This document shows positions 1-7,370 of a DNA stretch of 11,587 nucleotides, piece after piece (position 1 is the stretch's first letter; every line of letters starts with the position of its first letter). The position numbers and the translations under genes are program-made. The DNA comes from Planctomycetaceae bacterium (GTDB lineage: Bacteria; Planctomycetota; Planctomycetia; Pirellulales; Pirellulaceae), in contig JAHEAM010000070.1 of the NCBI GenBank assembly GCA_024642765.1, forward strand, positions 1 to 11,587, written 5' to 3'. The notes under the pieces were generated by a model. It did no database searches and was not told where the DNA came from. It was given only the letters and a program-made list of their open reading frames with translations.

Positions 1-4
1 CGTC

Positions 5-33
5 AGCAAGGGCTAATCGGCTAATCCCTTGCT
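5..33. repeat. Hairpin with internal 8-bp tandem repeat at left edge
   Basis: AGCAAGGG (5-12) is perfectly complementary to CCCTTGCT (26-33), giving an 8-bp stem. The loop region carries a tandem direct repeat, GGCTAATC at 11-18 and again at 19-26. There is no T-tract after the stem on the + strand, so a simple intrinsic terminator is not supported in that direction. It may belong to a gene or repeat that begins left of the window. Seen directly; function unknown. Confidence 0.5.
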
Positions 34-205
34 ACCGCTGCGGGCCACTAAACAACGCCAATTATTTCTCGAAGCACCAGAATGACCGCAATCCGTTGGA
101 ACTGGATTCGCTGGCCGACGTCCAACAAAAGTTGCTCTGAGTGAGATTTTATCATGTATTGCGTTGTTCGTAATCGATAGGGAAATTTTTTTGAGGAATC
201 ATCAA

Positions 206-1177
206 GTGTTGAATCGAAATCGTCTGCTAACTTCCAGCAAACGCGCGTTGATTGCGCAGAGTGCATTCTTAGTGTTGGCCATTGGCTGTCTCGTTGGATG
301 CAGTCGTCACGAATCGGCTGTCGCTACCTCGTATAAAAGCGACCGCACGGAAACCATGAGCACGATGGGTTCGGATGGGATAAGAAAGGGATTGGTTGCC
401 GGCAAGGAAGGCGAATCGAATAGAAAACTTCCTCAGGAACTTTACGCCAAATTGCCTGCGGTCGATCCCAATCGCAAGATCATCTACACCGCGCGCGTCA
501 GCGTCAAAGTCGAAGACTTCGGACCGCTACCGGAGCAAGTCAATCGTTTGGTCGAGCAGTTCGGCGGTTATGTTTCGGCAACCAACGTCGATCGAATGCA
601 AGGCACACGGCGCAGCGGTAGTTGGACGATTCGCGTTCCCGTCGATCGTTATCGTGAGTTTTTGAGTTCCGTTAGCGGACTTGGTGTTCCCGAGTCAATG
701 ACCGAAGATGCGCAGGAAGTCACTGAAGAATTCTTGGATCTCGAAGCTCGCATCACCAGCAGCCGCAAACTCGAAGAACAAATCTCAAAGCTGCTTGAAA
801 AGGACTCGTCGAAGATCGAAGACCTAATCGCGGTTGAACGAGAACTCTCGCGCGTTCGTTTGGAGATTGAACGGATGGAGGGCCGCATTCGTTACCTTCA
901 AAACCAAGTCGGCATGTCAACCGTCTACTTGAACGTCAGCGAAGAAAAAACGTTTGTGCCTTCCGAACAGCCCGTCTTGAGCCGACGAATCCAAACCGAA
1001 TGGTCCGAGGCGATCGGTCGCAATCAGCGGCGTTTTGAAAACACGGTGCTGTTTCTCGTTGCGAATGCGTTCATCATTGTCGGATGGATCGCCGCGCTCA
1101 GTATCGTGTACATCGTATTACGCCGCTGGTCCAAAAAATCGCGACGTGCCAATCTCGATTCCCCTACATCCACCTAA
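206..1177 (+). CDS. DUF4349 domain lipoprotein with C-terminal membrane helix
   Basis: This encodes a 323-residue envelope protein of the DUF4349 family; its biochemical role is unknown. I chose the GTG start at 206 because GAGGAA (193-198) lies 7 nt upstream and the resulting N-terminus is a clean lipoprotein signal: basic start, hydrophobic stretch at about 14-30, then lipobox L-V-G-C with the acylated Cys at residue 32. A TTG at 164 would add 14 residues before the signal. The DUF4349 core runs from about 87 (DPNRKIIYTARVSVKV) to 248. It includes the FGGYVS segment and RVPVDRYREFL, and a long charged helix (about 178-233) likely to form a coiled coil. A strong transmembrane helix lies at about 278-305, followed by a short basic tail. 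A lipid anchor plus a C-terminal helix suggests tethering at both ends. The stop is 3 bp from the converging miaB stop, with no terminator between them. Confidence 0.88.
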   Translation: MLNRNRLLTSSKRALIAQSAFLVLAIGCLVGCSRHESAVATSYKSDRTETMSTMGSDGIRKGLVAGKEGESNRKLPQELYAKLPAVDPNRKIIYTARVSVKVEDFGPLPEQVNRLVEQFGGYVSATNVDRMQGTRRSGSWTIRVPVDRYREFLSSVSGLGVPESMTEDAQEVTEEFLDLEARITSSRKLEEQISKLLEKDSSKIEDLIAVERELSRVRLEIERMEGRIRYLQNQVGMSTVYLNVSEEKTFVPSEQPVLSRRIQTEWSEAIGRNQRRFENTVLFLVANAFIIVGWIAALSIVYIVLRRWSKKSRRANLDSPTST

Positions 1178-1180
1178 CAC

Positions 1181-2608
1181 TCACACGAGCATCGTGAGGT
1201 GTTCGGTCATGACGGTGCCCAGTAGTGTGAAAGGGCTGACGTCGTAGATGCCGATTTTTACTAGCTCGCCGACCAACCTTGGGTTGCCATCGAAAACCAC
1301 GATTCGATCATCGTGAGTGCGGCCCGTAAGCTGGATAGGCGTGCCAGCGGCGGCGGCCAAGTCCGCTTTTTTGCTTGGGCCTTCGACGAGAACTTCCACT
1401 GTTTGGCCGAGGAACCGATGGTTGTCTTCTTCACTGATCACATTTTGAATCGCAAGCAGTTCATTGTTGCGACGTTTTTTGGTTTCTTCTGGAACATCAT
1501 CTGGCAGGTGCTCCGAAGCCTTCGTGCCAGGTCGTTCGCTGTATTTGAAGATAAAGCTGTTTTTGAACCGGCATCGCTTCACCAAATCGACGGTCATCTG
1601 AAACTCTGCTTCGGTCTCGCCGCAGAAGCCAACGATAAAATCACTGGATACCGAGGCGCGATCGCCAAGTGTTTCTTCAATGCGATCCATCATCGCGTAA
1701 TAGTCCTCGACCGTGTAACCGCGCTTCATTCGTTTCAGCACGTCGTTCGAACCGCTTTGGGCAGGCACATGCAGGTAGGGCGAAACCTTCGGCAAATCGC
1801 GAATGGTTTCAAGTAATTTGTACGTCATGTCCTTCGGATAATTCGTGACGAATTTGATGCGTTGAATTCCGTCGATCTCATGCAGCATGCCCAGCAAGTC
1901 GGCCATGTCAGTCATGCCATCCGCGTCTTTGTATCGGTAACTGTTGACTGTTTGTCCGAGGAGCGTGATTTCCTTTGTGCCCTGGTCAGCCAGGATGCGC
2001 GCTTCGTCAACGATCTGGCGCGGGGGGCGGCCTTGTTCGGGCCCGCGTGTCATGGGAACGATGCAGTATGTGCAGAATTTGTCGCAACCGATTTGAATTC
2101 GGAGGTAGGCCTGGAAGGGTGTCGGTCGCATGCTTGGGTCGCGAAGCGGATCAAATGTTTCATGGCTGCGGCGAATGTCGGCGGCGGCCCCAGCGGTTCG
2201 TTCAAGGCTTAACGCCGATTGCTGCCGTTCGCCCGAGCGAGCGCGTTCGATGAGGTCGGGGACTTGTTGCAGTTGGCCCGGCCCGACGATCAAGTCCACG
2301 TAGGGAGCGCGTTGGAAAATGCGGCCTTGGTCTTTCTGAGCCATGCAGCCCATCACGCCAATAATCTTTTCCGGATGCTTTTGTTTGGTGAGTCGCAGGC
2401 GACCGAGCGCTGAATAAATTTTGTCTTCGGCGTGTTGTCGAACGCTGCAAGTGTTGAACAGAATCGTGTCCGCGTCTTGGGTGTTGTCAGTAAGTTCGTA
2501 GCCGCGACGGCGCAGGTCCGCAACCACCATTTCGCTATCCAAAATATTCATTTGGCAGCCGACGGTTTCGATGTAAAGCTTGTGTTTTGTTTCTGATGAA
2601 TCAGTCAT
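1181..2608 (-). CDS. miaB: tRNA-2-methylthio-N6-isopentenyladenosine synthase MiaB
   Basis: MiaB is a radical-SAM methylthiotransferase that adds a methylthio group to i6A37 of tRNAs reading UNN codons, using two [4Fe-4S] clusters in the cytoplasm. The 475-residue product has the family's usual length. The N-terminal UPF0004 domain has cluster cysteines C18 (ETVGCQMN), C54 (NTCSVR) and C88 (GCMAQ). The radical-SAM CxxxCxxC motif is C175, C179, C182 (GCDKFCTYCIVPMTRG). A C-terminal TRAM domain covers about the last 75 residues (QTVEVLVEG...GRTHDDRIVVF). The GCDKFCTYC and TRG context favours MiaB over RimO or MtaB. I placed the start at ATG 2608 because MTDSSETKHKLYIETVGC matches where family members begin. 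The open frame continues upstream to 2974, but that part has no family similarity and low-complexity basic content. No clear Shine-Dalgarno sequence precedes the ATG. All key residues are intact. Confidence 0.95.
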   Translation of the reverse strand: MTDSSETKHKLYIETVGCQMNILDSEMVVADLRRRGYELTDNTQDADTILFNTCSVRQHAEDKIYSALGRLRLTKQKHPEKIIGVMGCMAQKDQGRIFQRAPYVDLIVGPGQLQQVPDLIERARSGERQQSALSLERTAGAAADIRRSHETFDPLRDPSMRPTPFQAYLRIQIGCDKFCTYCIVPMTRGPEQGRPPRQIVDEARILADQGTKEITLLGQTVNSYRYKDADGMTDMADLLGMLHEIDGIQRIKFVTNYPKDMTYKLLETIRDLPKVSPYLHVPAQSGSNDVLKRMKRGYTVEDYYAMMDRIEETLGDRASVSSDFIVGFCGETEAEFQMTVDLVKRCRFKNSFIFKYSERPGTKASEHLPDDVPEETKKRRNNELLAIQNVISEEDNHRFLGQTVEVLVEGPSKKADLAAAAGTPIQLTGRTHDDRIVVFDGNPRLVGELVKIGIYDVSPFTLLGTVMTEHLTMLV

Positions 2609-3047
2609 TCGTGGATCGTCGCGGAAAAAAGAGTCGTTATGGACGGTGCAATAAGATGTGCACGACGCACCAAAGGTGAACGTTTGGTGGCGTTGTATGT
2701 TCACTCGCTTGCGCTTCGGGCTGGTATTTAGTTGCCTCGCCGGAAGCCAACCGATTCTAGTCAAACCATCGAATTTGATCGAGAGCCAAAAAGATTCGAA
2801 ACCAAAGCAAATAGGACTCTGCGTGGCGAACGCCGGCTCATTTCGTCGCGCAGTGCCAGATCTGACGGCATTTTCGTCTTGAATTGACCTAGGCTTCCGA
2901 GTCCGAGACAAAATCCGTGTGGTCCCAAGGTACCATTTCGTACATAATGACTTCACGCTGTTGAAAGGCACCATAGGCTTCTAGTGGGCTGGAAATTTGT
3001 CTCGCCGGCATGCCGTATTTCGCCTGTTTTTGAGAGGAAAAATCTTA
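2609..3047. other. 439-bp divergent spacer between miaB and an exported protein gene
   Basis: No gene is supported here. Both neighbours are transcribed outward, so promoters for each must lie inside. For the rightward gene, CATAAT at 2943-2948 is a fair -10 match but lacks a good -35 at normal spacing. TTGACC at 2884-2889 is a -35-like hexamer whose nearest -10-like sequence (CAAAAT, 2909-2914) is 19 bp away. The left part (2665-2740) holds the structured element described separately. Open frames across the spacer show no protein-like composition. Confidence 0.5.
2665..2704. repeat. Overlapping inverted repeats upstream of miaB
   Basis: ACG-CACCAAA (2665-2674) pairs with TTTGGTG-g-CGT (2683-2693), giving a 10-bp stem with one bulged G and an 8-nt loop. 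Overlapping it, GTGAACGT (2676-2683) pairs with ATGTTCAC (2697-2704), an 8-bp stem with one G-U. The two stems share the loop and one arm edge, so only one can form fully at a time. On the minus strand the element lies about 57-100 nt before the miaB start and could sit in its leader. Directly adjacent (about 2701-2725) is a sequence that on the minus strand reads as SPKRKRV codons, which I associate with short interspersed sequences in Pirellula-type genomes; this recollection was not checked. Confidence 0.5.
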
Positions 3048-3779
3048 ATGAACGCAATTCAAATCCTAGCTCGTTGCGTTGCTCCAATCGTCCTCGTTAC
3101 TGTAGTCCTGGCAACATCCGCGGTTGCCCAAAAAGATTTGATCGACGATGTACCGCGTCCAGGCGAACCCCAGGGAGTCGTTGGATCGCCTCAACAAGTT
3201 CTTGTTGATGATGTTGCTCGTGCAGTCGAAAACAAACAGGGCGTTGCCAACACGGAACAATCGACTCAGCCGATTAAATTCCCGCGATGGCTTGGCATTG
3301 ATGGAGAGCCCATGCGCAACGTTAACATGCATTCTCAGTCAGACGGACTTGAGGCGACGCTGACAATCGACGAGTTGGTTGACCATACAGCTTGGCGACG
3401 TTTCGAACTGATTCAAAACTCTGACAACAGCGCGATGAAGGTCAAGATCACTCGCTTTTTTAATCGTGACGACGTGAAAGAATTTGCGACGCACTTTCCC
3501 GAGTTTTCAGAATATGCAAATGCTATTCCTGGTAAACATGGCGATATTGAATTGGGTGTTTCGTTTACTGCTTCGATAAACTATGAGTTCAAAGATTTCG
3601 AAGACATGAAGGCCCGCGCTTCAGAGCTACACGAGACGATTGGTTTCGCCGGAGAACGTACGCTCGGAGCTCATCAGCGACGCGTTCAGATTCTGAACCA
3701 AACGAAGGAAGCCATGCGCGCCAAACCGTTGAGTGATCAAGTCAACCCTACCAAAGAAACCGACAAAGACGACGATTAG
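3048..3779 (+). CDS. Exported protein of unknown function
   Basis: I do not recognise a family for this 243-residue protein. The ATG at 3048 is chosen because GAGAGGA (3032-3038) sits 9 nt upstream and the product then starts with a typical Sec signal peptide: a hydrophobic core at about 10-23 and an AVA cleavage motif at 25-27. An in-frame start at 2997 would put 17 basic residues in front and has no comparable ribosome site. The mature N-terminus is rich in Asp, Pro and Val, with two related segments (DLIDDVPRPGEPQ and QVLVDDVARAVEN). A probable globular region follows from about 78 (IKFPRWLGIDGEP) to 215, mixed alpha/beta, with the conspicuous stretch RRFELIQNSDNSAMKVKITRFF. The C-terminus is acidic (ETDKDDD). 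There are no cysteines after the signal peptide and no second membrane helix, so it is probably periplasmic or secreted. It stands alone, with divergent miaB upstream and a converging gene downstream. Confidence 0.75.
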   Translation: MNAIQILARCVAPIVLVTVVLATSAVAQKDLIDDVPRPGEPQGVVGSPQQVLVDDVARAVENKQGVANTEQSTQPIKFPRWLGIDGEPMRNVNMHSQSDGLEATLTIDELVDHTAWRRFELIQNSDNSAMKVKITRFFNRDDVKEFATHFPEFSEYANAIPGKHGDIELGVSFTASINYEFKDFEDMKARASELHETIGFAGERTLGAHQRRVQILNQTKEAMRAKPLSDQVNPTKETDKDDD

Positions 3780-3924
3780 TCGGCGTGAACCGTGCCTAGC
3801 CGATCTCCCAATGAAATCGAAGAACGTGAGCCGATGGACGTAAGTCGTTGGGTCGATTTGCCCGTAAACCTAGTATGGTCGATGCGTGTGATCGTTGATG
3901 CTTGAGGCGAGGAGGTTAGTTGCC

Positions 3925-4029
3925 ATGGGCTTCGGCTCACTTCGAATGCCTTTAGCTCACTTCGAATTCCCTAGCGATGGATTTCAAAACTTGAAGGGGC
4001 AGTCGTTGTCGACAATTCGCGTTCATTGA
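3925..4029 (+). CDS. Possible 34-aa small ORF with strong ribosome site
   Basis: A perfect AGGAGG (3910-3915) lies 9 nt before ATG 3925, opening a 34-codon frame that ends at TGA 4027-4029. The product would start MGFGSLRMPLAHFEF and resembles nothing I know. Its second half is antisense to the last 20 codons of the acylphosphatase gene. In its first half it spans the direct repeat at 3935-3967. The ribosome site is the only positive evidence, and AGGAGG arises by chance often enough that this may be spurious. Confidence 0.2.
   Translation: MGFGSLRMPLAHFEFPSDGFQNLKGQSLSTIRVH
3935..3967. repeat. 13-bp direct repeat at 20-bp period
   Basis: GCTCACTTCGAAT occurs at 3935-3947 and again at 3955-3967, two helical turns apart. 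It lies between the converging stops of the exported-protein gene (3779) and acylphosphatase (3971). This position argues against a promoter operator for either gene. Function unknown. Confidence 0.55.
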
Positions 4030-4246
4030 TTTCTGAAATTTGGTCACCGAAGTGTTCGCGAAGTTCACGGACAAGTTCTCGACTTTGAGCCGCGCTGCCA
4101 TAAACCGTCGCACGCACCGAACCGTCATGCTCGTTGCAAACCCACCCAGTGATATTCAGCCTCCGAGCGATTTCTCGCGTCGCGAAACGAAACCCCACGC
4201 CTTGAACGCAGCCTCGGAAAACGAATTCTATGACGTTGTGTTGCAT
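3971..4246 (-). CDS. acyP: Acylphosphatase
   Basis: This small cytoplasmic enzyme hydrolyses the carboxyl-phosphate bond of acyl phosphates such as acetyl phosphate or 1,3-bisphosphoglycerate. The 91-residue length is exactly that of the family. The first signature is FRGCVQGVGFRFATRE, with the phosphate-binding Arg at residue 20. The second is ITGWVCNEHDGSV, with the catalytic Asn at residue 38, so both active-site residues are present. The C-terminus (SSFEIHR) matches the usual final strand. The ATG start at 4246 has a weak GGTGA 6 nt upstream. It begins 35 bp after the stop of the DUF1559 gene on the same strand with no terminator between them, so it is probably co-transcribed as the distal gene. 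I infer no functional link between the two. Confidence 0.93.
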   Translation of the reverse strand: MQHNVIEFVFRGCVQGVGFRFATREIARRLNITGWVCNEHDGSVRATVYGSAAQSRELVRELREHFGDQISEINERELSTTTAPSSFEIHR

Positions 4247-4281
4247 CGCTTTTCACCAATGGAACCAAAGAATCCTGAGCG

Positions 4282-6777
4282 CTACTCTCGCTCGAGCTTT
4301 GACTCCCAATCCCATCCCGGCAATCCGTCTTTGATGTTCATCAATTGTTTGAACACATTCCAGTCGATCGCATCGGAAATGAATTGCACGGAGCCATCCG
4401 CAAACAAGGCGTTGGTCCCGCCAGGAAAGGCACCGAATAGTGTTCCCAAATCGAGTCCATTTGGGCCCAAATTAGAATCCGGTTTCGTCCACTCGACAGC
4501 CAACGCGTCGCTTGTTTCGACAACCATCACTGTGTTGCTGGTACCATCGAGGATTTCAGCAAAACGTCGTCCCTTTTTATTCTTCTTTTCTGCTGTTGGA
4601 AACGTTCCGTCGTCTCCCTCGATACCCAAATAGGTTGTCATTCCAGGTGGAGCATTGCTGACTGGCGACCGAAAAGATAGTGGCATCTGCTGCAACAATT
4701 CTAGATTGTGCTCACTGTCCCAGGGTTCATCGAGGTGAAATTGTTCGTATAGCGCATACTCTTCAATGTACGGCAAAATGTGTACACGCCAACTAAGCAA
4801 CGGTTTACCGTTATCGTCAACAGAATTGGCTGGGGGAAAACTATTGAAGACATCGTGATAATTGTGCAACGCAAGCCCAATTTGTTTTAGATTATTCATC
4901 GATTGAACGCGTCGAGCGGCTGAGCGTGCTGATTGAACGGCTGGCAATAACAACCCAACACCCAAAGGAACCGTAAACGTCACATCGACCATTGGCAACG
5001 TTTGATGTGTTTCGAATTCAAATCCAGCACTCGTTTGCCGTACCATTGAGATTGTTGGCAGCAAGTGACGATGAATGGATCGCGCTGGTGGCAACTCAAT
5101 TCCATCAACCAGCGACGAAATCGCCTCCGCAAGTTCTGGCGGCATCTGACGTGAATCAGCAATGGCACTACGGCCCATCGCGGCCAGAACTTGGAGATAG
5201 GGATAAGTCATTTCGAATTGCAACTGCGTGTCGGAATGAAACAGCCCCAATAACTTTCCGGGTTCCCCTTTAGCTGAAAAGGCTGCGCGGTACCCGTCGA
5301 TGTTCCCAGTTTCAAACAACGACTCGTACTTCATCGGTTTCGCGATAGGCGCAATGGCCTGAGGGAACAATGTCACCACCAAGCGGTCACCGACAATGCT
5401 CCAACTGGGTTCAACAGGCATCGGAATTCCTGGAATAATGACCGACGTGATTTGAGTATCACCCATGGTTTGTTGGCGAAACGTCGGAGCGTATCGGTCC
5501 CCGTCACTCAGTTCGCGAATGCTTTCAACCAATTGCTCCAACGCATCAGACAACCGCTGTGGGTCTTTCGCAGTGGCTGTGAGCGTCACGCCTGCAAGCC
5601 ACCCATCACTTGCGCCGTTGTATAAGGTCCATGTTGGACCAAGTTGTGCAAGGATCTCGTTTTGTGGGTCGACTCCAGTTCGGGCTTGAAATTCAACCAT
5701 GAATTGAGCCATGTTCATGGCTTCTTCTGGGCTAAACCGTGTCAACAGGCTTTGGATGTAGCTAACGATTTTTTCGCCATCGAGCGACAACGCGATTGTG
5801 AACATCGAATCGTCGGGAACATGGGTCAAATCGCTGGTCTCAATTCCATTGTTGCCAGCGAGAGCTAGAATTCCGCGTGGGCGGCCGTCAACTCGCAGCA
5901 GAATTCGGTTCACCATCCCTGTTTCCGAGTAGCCGGCTGACGATTCCAACGACCGCACATTGTCTAAGCCGAGGGCTGAAACAATTTCTTTAGCTTCTGG
6001 GCCACCGAGTGGCAAAAACGTTTCGCGAATCAAATCGGCGTTGATATATCCGAGACTGGTACGGCGTTCCAGGGAATGCCGTTGCTGCAAATCGAGCAGC
6101 CATTGTGGAGATTTTCCAGCGGCCATCCGTTTTAGCGTATTTCCCACCGCTGTTTTTCCAACGCCAATGAGCAAGTGGGTTCCCTGTCGACCAATGCATA
6201 CCTCGACGTTTGGATCGAGTTCGAAACTATTGAAATCTTGGCCCTCGATTTTAATGGTTTTTGCTGGGGTGTCTGGACTTGAGAGCAGCTTGGCAAATCC
6301 GTCAACAACTTGCTGGGCCTCGTTGCCAACTTCAATTAGGACGACGGCTTCGATTCGTGGCGGCGCGTTAAAGTCCCCAAAATCCACACGTTCTACGAAC
6401 AAGCACCCTGATTTTCCAAACATAGCATTCACGATTGCGGGAGAGACTTTTTCCGCAATTTCGCGCCGACCATTCTCGTCATTCATAAACGCCATCGGCA
6501 TGATGCGACCCGCGCGGTCAATGAGATCATCGACAAATTTTTTGACTTCCGGTTCCGCCATCAGTTGGTCGGTTTGGTTCGCGCTGTTGGCGTCCGGTCT
6601 ACCTTGGTTGGACCAAGAAGAAAACAGCCAACATTCTTCCGGTGCCGCATGAAACAACACCGCTCCATCGTCCCGCTGGGGCATAGCAATAGCCAACGCA
6701 GGCGAAAGAAACAGCAATAAAATCGCGGCAATTAATCGTCTCGTATACGAAAGAATTTGAACCGGCATGATTTTCAT
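4282..6777 (-). CDS. Large Sec-exported protein with C-terminal DUF1559 domain
   Basis: This encodes 831 residues from ATG 6777, chosen because AAGGGAG (6785-6791) lies 7 nt upstream and the product then begins with a Sec signal peptide: RR at 13-14, hydrophobic core at about 15-28, AIA cleavage motif at 29-31. A frame-extending ATG at 6837 adds 20 residues before the signal and is less likely. Residues from about 32 to 600 form a long ectodomain that I cannot name securely; segments such as EILAQLGPTWTLYNG and KDPQRLSDALEQLVES resemble DUF3352-type planctomycete exoproteins. From about 603 a DUF1559 domain follows: LLLPAVQSARSAARR, then NNLKQIGLALHNYHD, FPPAN, LSWRVHILPYIE, DEPWDSEHN, DGTSNTVMVVE, and the terminal FPGGTNALFADGSVQFIS (about 784-801). 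Stand-alone DUF1559 proteins carry this helix at an N-terminal prepilin-type leader; here it is internal. The role is unknown, probably cell-surface or periplasmic. Confidence 0.88.
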   Translation of the reverse strand: MKIMPVQILSYTRRLIAAILLLFLSPALAIAMPQRDDGAVLFHAAPEECWLFSSWSNQGRPDANSANQTDQLMAEPEVKKFVDDLIDRAGRIMPMAFMNDENGRREIAEKVSPAIVNAMFGKSGCLFVERVDFGDFNAPPRIEAVVLIEVGNEAQQVVDGFAKLLSSPDTPAKTIKIEGQDFNSFELDPNVEVCIGRQGTHLLIGVGKTAVGNTLKRMAAGKSPQWLLDLQQRHSLERRTSLGYINADLIRETFLPLGGPEAKEIVSALGLDNVRSLESSAGYSETGMVNRILLRVDGRPRGILALAGNNGIETSDLTHVPDDSMFTIALSLDGEKIVSYIQSLLTRFSPEEAMNMAQFMVEFQARTGVDPQNEILAQLGPTWTLYNGASDGWLAGVTLTATAKDPQRLSDALEQLVESIRELSDGDRYAPTFRQQTMGDTQITSVIIPGIPMPVEPSWSIVGDRLVVTLFPQAIAPIAKPMKYESLFETGNIDGYRAAFSAKGEPGKLLGLFHSDTQLQFEMTYPYLQVLAAMGRSAIADSRQMPPELAEAISSLVDGIELPPARSIHRHLLPTISMVRQTSAGFEFETHQTLPMVDVTFTVPLGVGLLLPAVQSARSAARRVQSMNNLKQIGLALHNYHDVFNSFPPANSVDDNGKPLLSWRVHILPYIEEYALYEQFHLDEPWDSEHNLELLQQMPLSFRSPVSNAPPGMTTYLGIEGDDGTFPTAEKKNKKGRRFAEILDGTSNTVMVVETSDALAVEWTKPDSNLGPNGLDLGTLFGAFPGGTNALFADGSVQFISDAIDWNVFKQLMNIKDGLPGWDWESKLERE

Positions 6778-6840
6778 TTTACAACTCCCTTGGTAACGCA
6801 TCGTAATAGGCACAATAGTTATAGCGAAAACGGGCACTGA

Positions 6841-6869
6841 ATTAGCTAGTCGAAGTTTGAATATCGCAA
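6841..6869 (-). promoter_or_regulatory. Candidate promoter for the DUF1559-acyP unit
   Basis: On the minus strand TTGCGA (6869-6864) is followed after exactly 17 bp by GCTAAT (6846-6841). Each matches four of six consensus positions. It would leave a leader of roughly 55-60 nt before the ATG at 6777. Planctomycete promoters are poorly defined, so this is only a suggestion. Confidence 0.2.
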
Positions 6870-6988
6870 GAAAATGCTGACGTTTTTGCCAAAAAGATGG
6901 GTTTCAAACAGGCGGACTAGCATTCATTTTCGGTAATCGCAGGACTTGCTGCTCGACGGTTGGAAAAACTCGATTTAGACTGTTTCAA

Positions 6989-7318
6989 ATGCAAACGGAG
7001 CTTTCGAAAGTGCGGTCATTCCCAAAAATTCCTGGTTATGAAATCGAGTCTGTGATTGGACGCGGTGGCATGGGACGTGTCTATCTCGCACGTGATAAGA
7101 AGCTTGGCAGGGTTGTTGCGATTAAATGTCTGATGCAATTCGAAGACGCCGAAATGGTGCGACGCTTCGAAGACGAGGCACGCGCTGCCGGTCAACTCCA
7201 ACATCCGCAAATCGCACAATTATTCGAGTTTCGCACTGACAGCGAGCAGCCGTATCTCGTTAGGGAGTATCTCTCCGGCCGCACATTGTCCGAATTGATG
7301 AACTCGCGTCCAGGCTAG
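6989..7318 (+). pseudogene. Truncated PknB-type Ser/Thr kinase, N-lobe only
   Basis: The 109-residue frame encodes just the ATP-binding lobe of a Hanks-type Ser/Thr kinase. It shows the glycine loop GRGGMGRV (24-31), the VAIK lysine (K46), the helix-C glutamate in RRFEDEARAA (E63), and the hinge-like YLVREYLSGRTL segment. It then stops at TAG 7316-7318, right after LSELMNSRPG. The C-lobe is absent: no HRD catalytic loop, no DFG, no substrate lobe. Translation of the next bases in any frame does not resume kinase sequence, and the Nudix gene starts 52 bp later, so this looks like a deletion remnant rather than a point nonsense mutation. It cannot be an active kinase. The N-lobe is well conserved, so the truncation may be recent, or the fragment could survive as a small nucleotide-binding protein. 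No good Shine-Dalgarno sequence precedes the ATG. Confidence 0.8.
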
Positions 7319-7370
7319 AATATTACGCAGCGGGAACTATGTTGAATCGATTAAAAAGCCTTGGTGAACA

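Noticed and set aside
132..160. TTGCTC-17-TGTATT as a promoter for the DUF4349 gene
   Set aside because: Only three and four consensus matches; no better than chance in this sequence.
1744..1755. GTTCGAA as a possible tRNA T-loop
   Set aside because: It lies inside miaB coding sequence with no acceptor or anticodon stems around it.
1313..2253. Several + strand open frames inside miaB
   Set aside because: Antisense shadows of a fully intact miaB; no domain features.
2609..2974. N-terminal extension of the miaB frame
   Set aside because: The frame is open but has no similarity to MiaB and consists of spacer-type sequence with hairpins. Family members begin at the residues encoded from 2608.
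4040..4633. 197-codon + strand frame across acyP and the DUF1559 gene
   Set aside because: Antisense to two well-supported genes; no protein-like features.
7319..7370. Continuation of the kinase beyond its stop by frameshift or readthrough
   Set aside because: None of the three frames after TAG 7316-7318 resembles the next kinase segment, and the gap to the Nudix start is far too short for a C-lobe.
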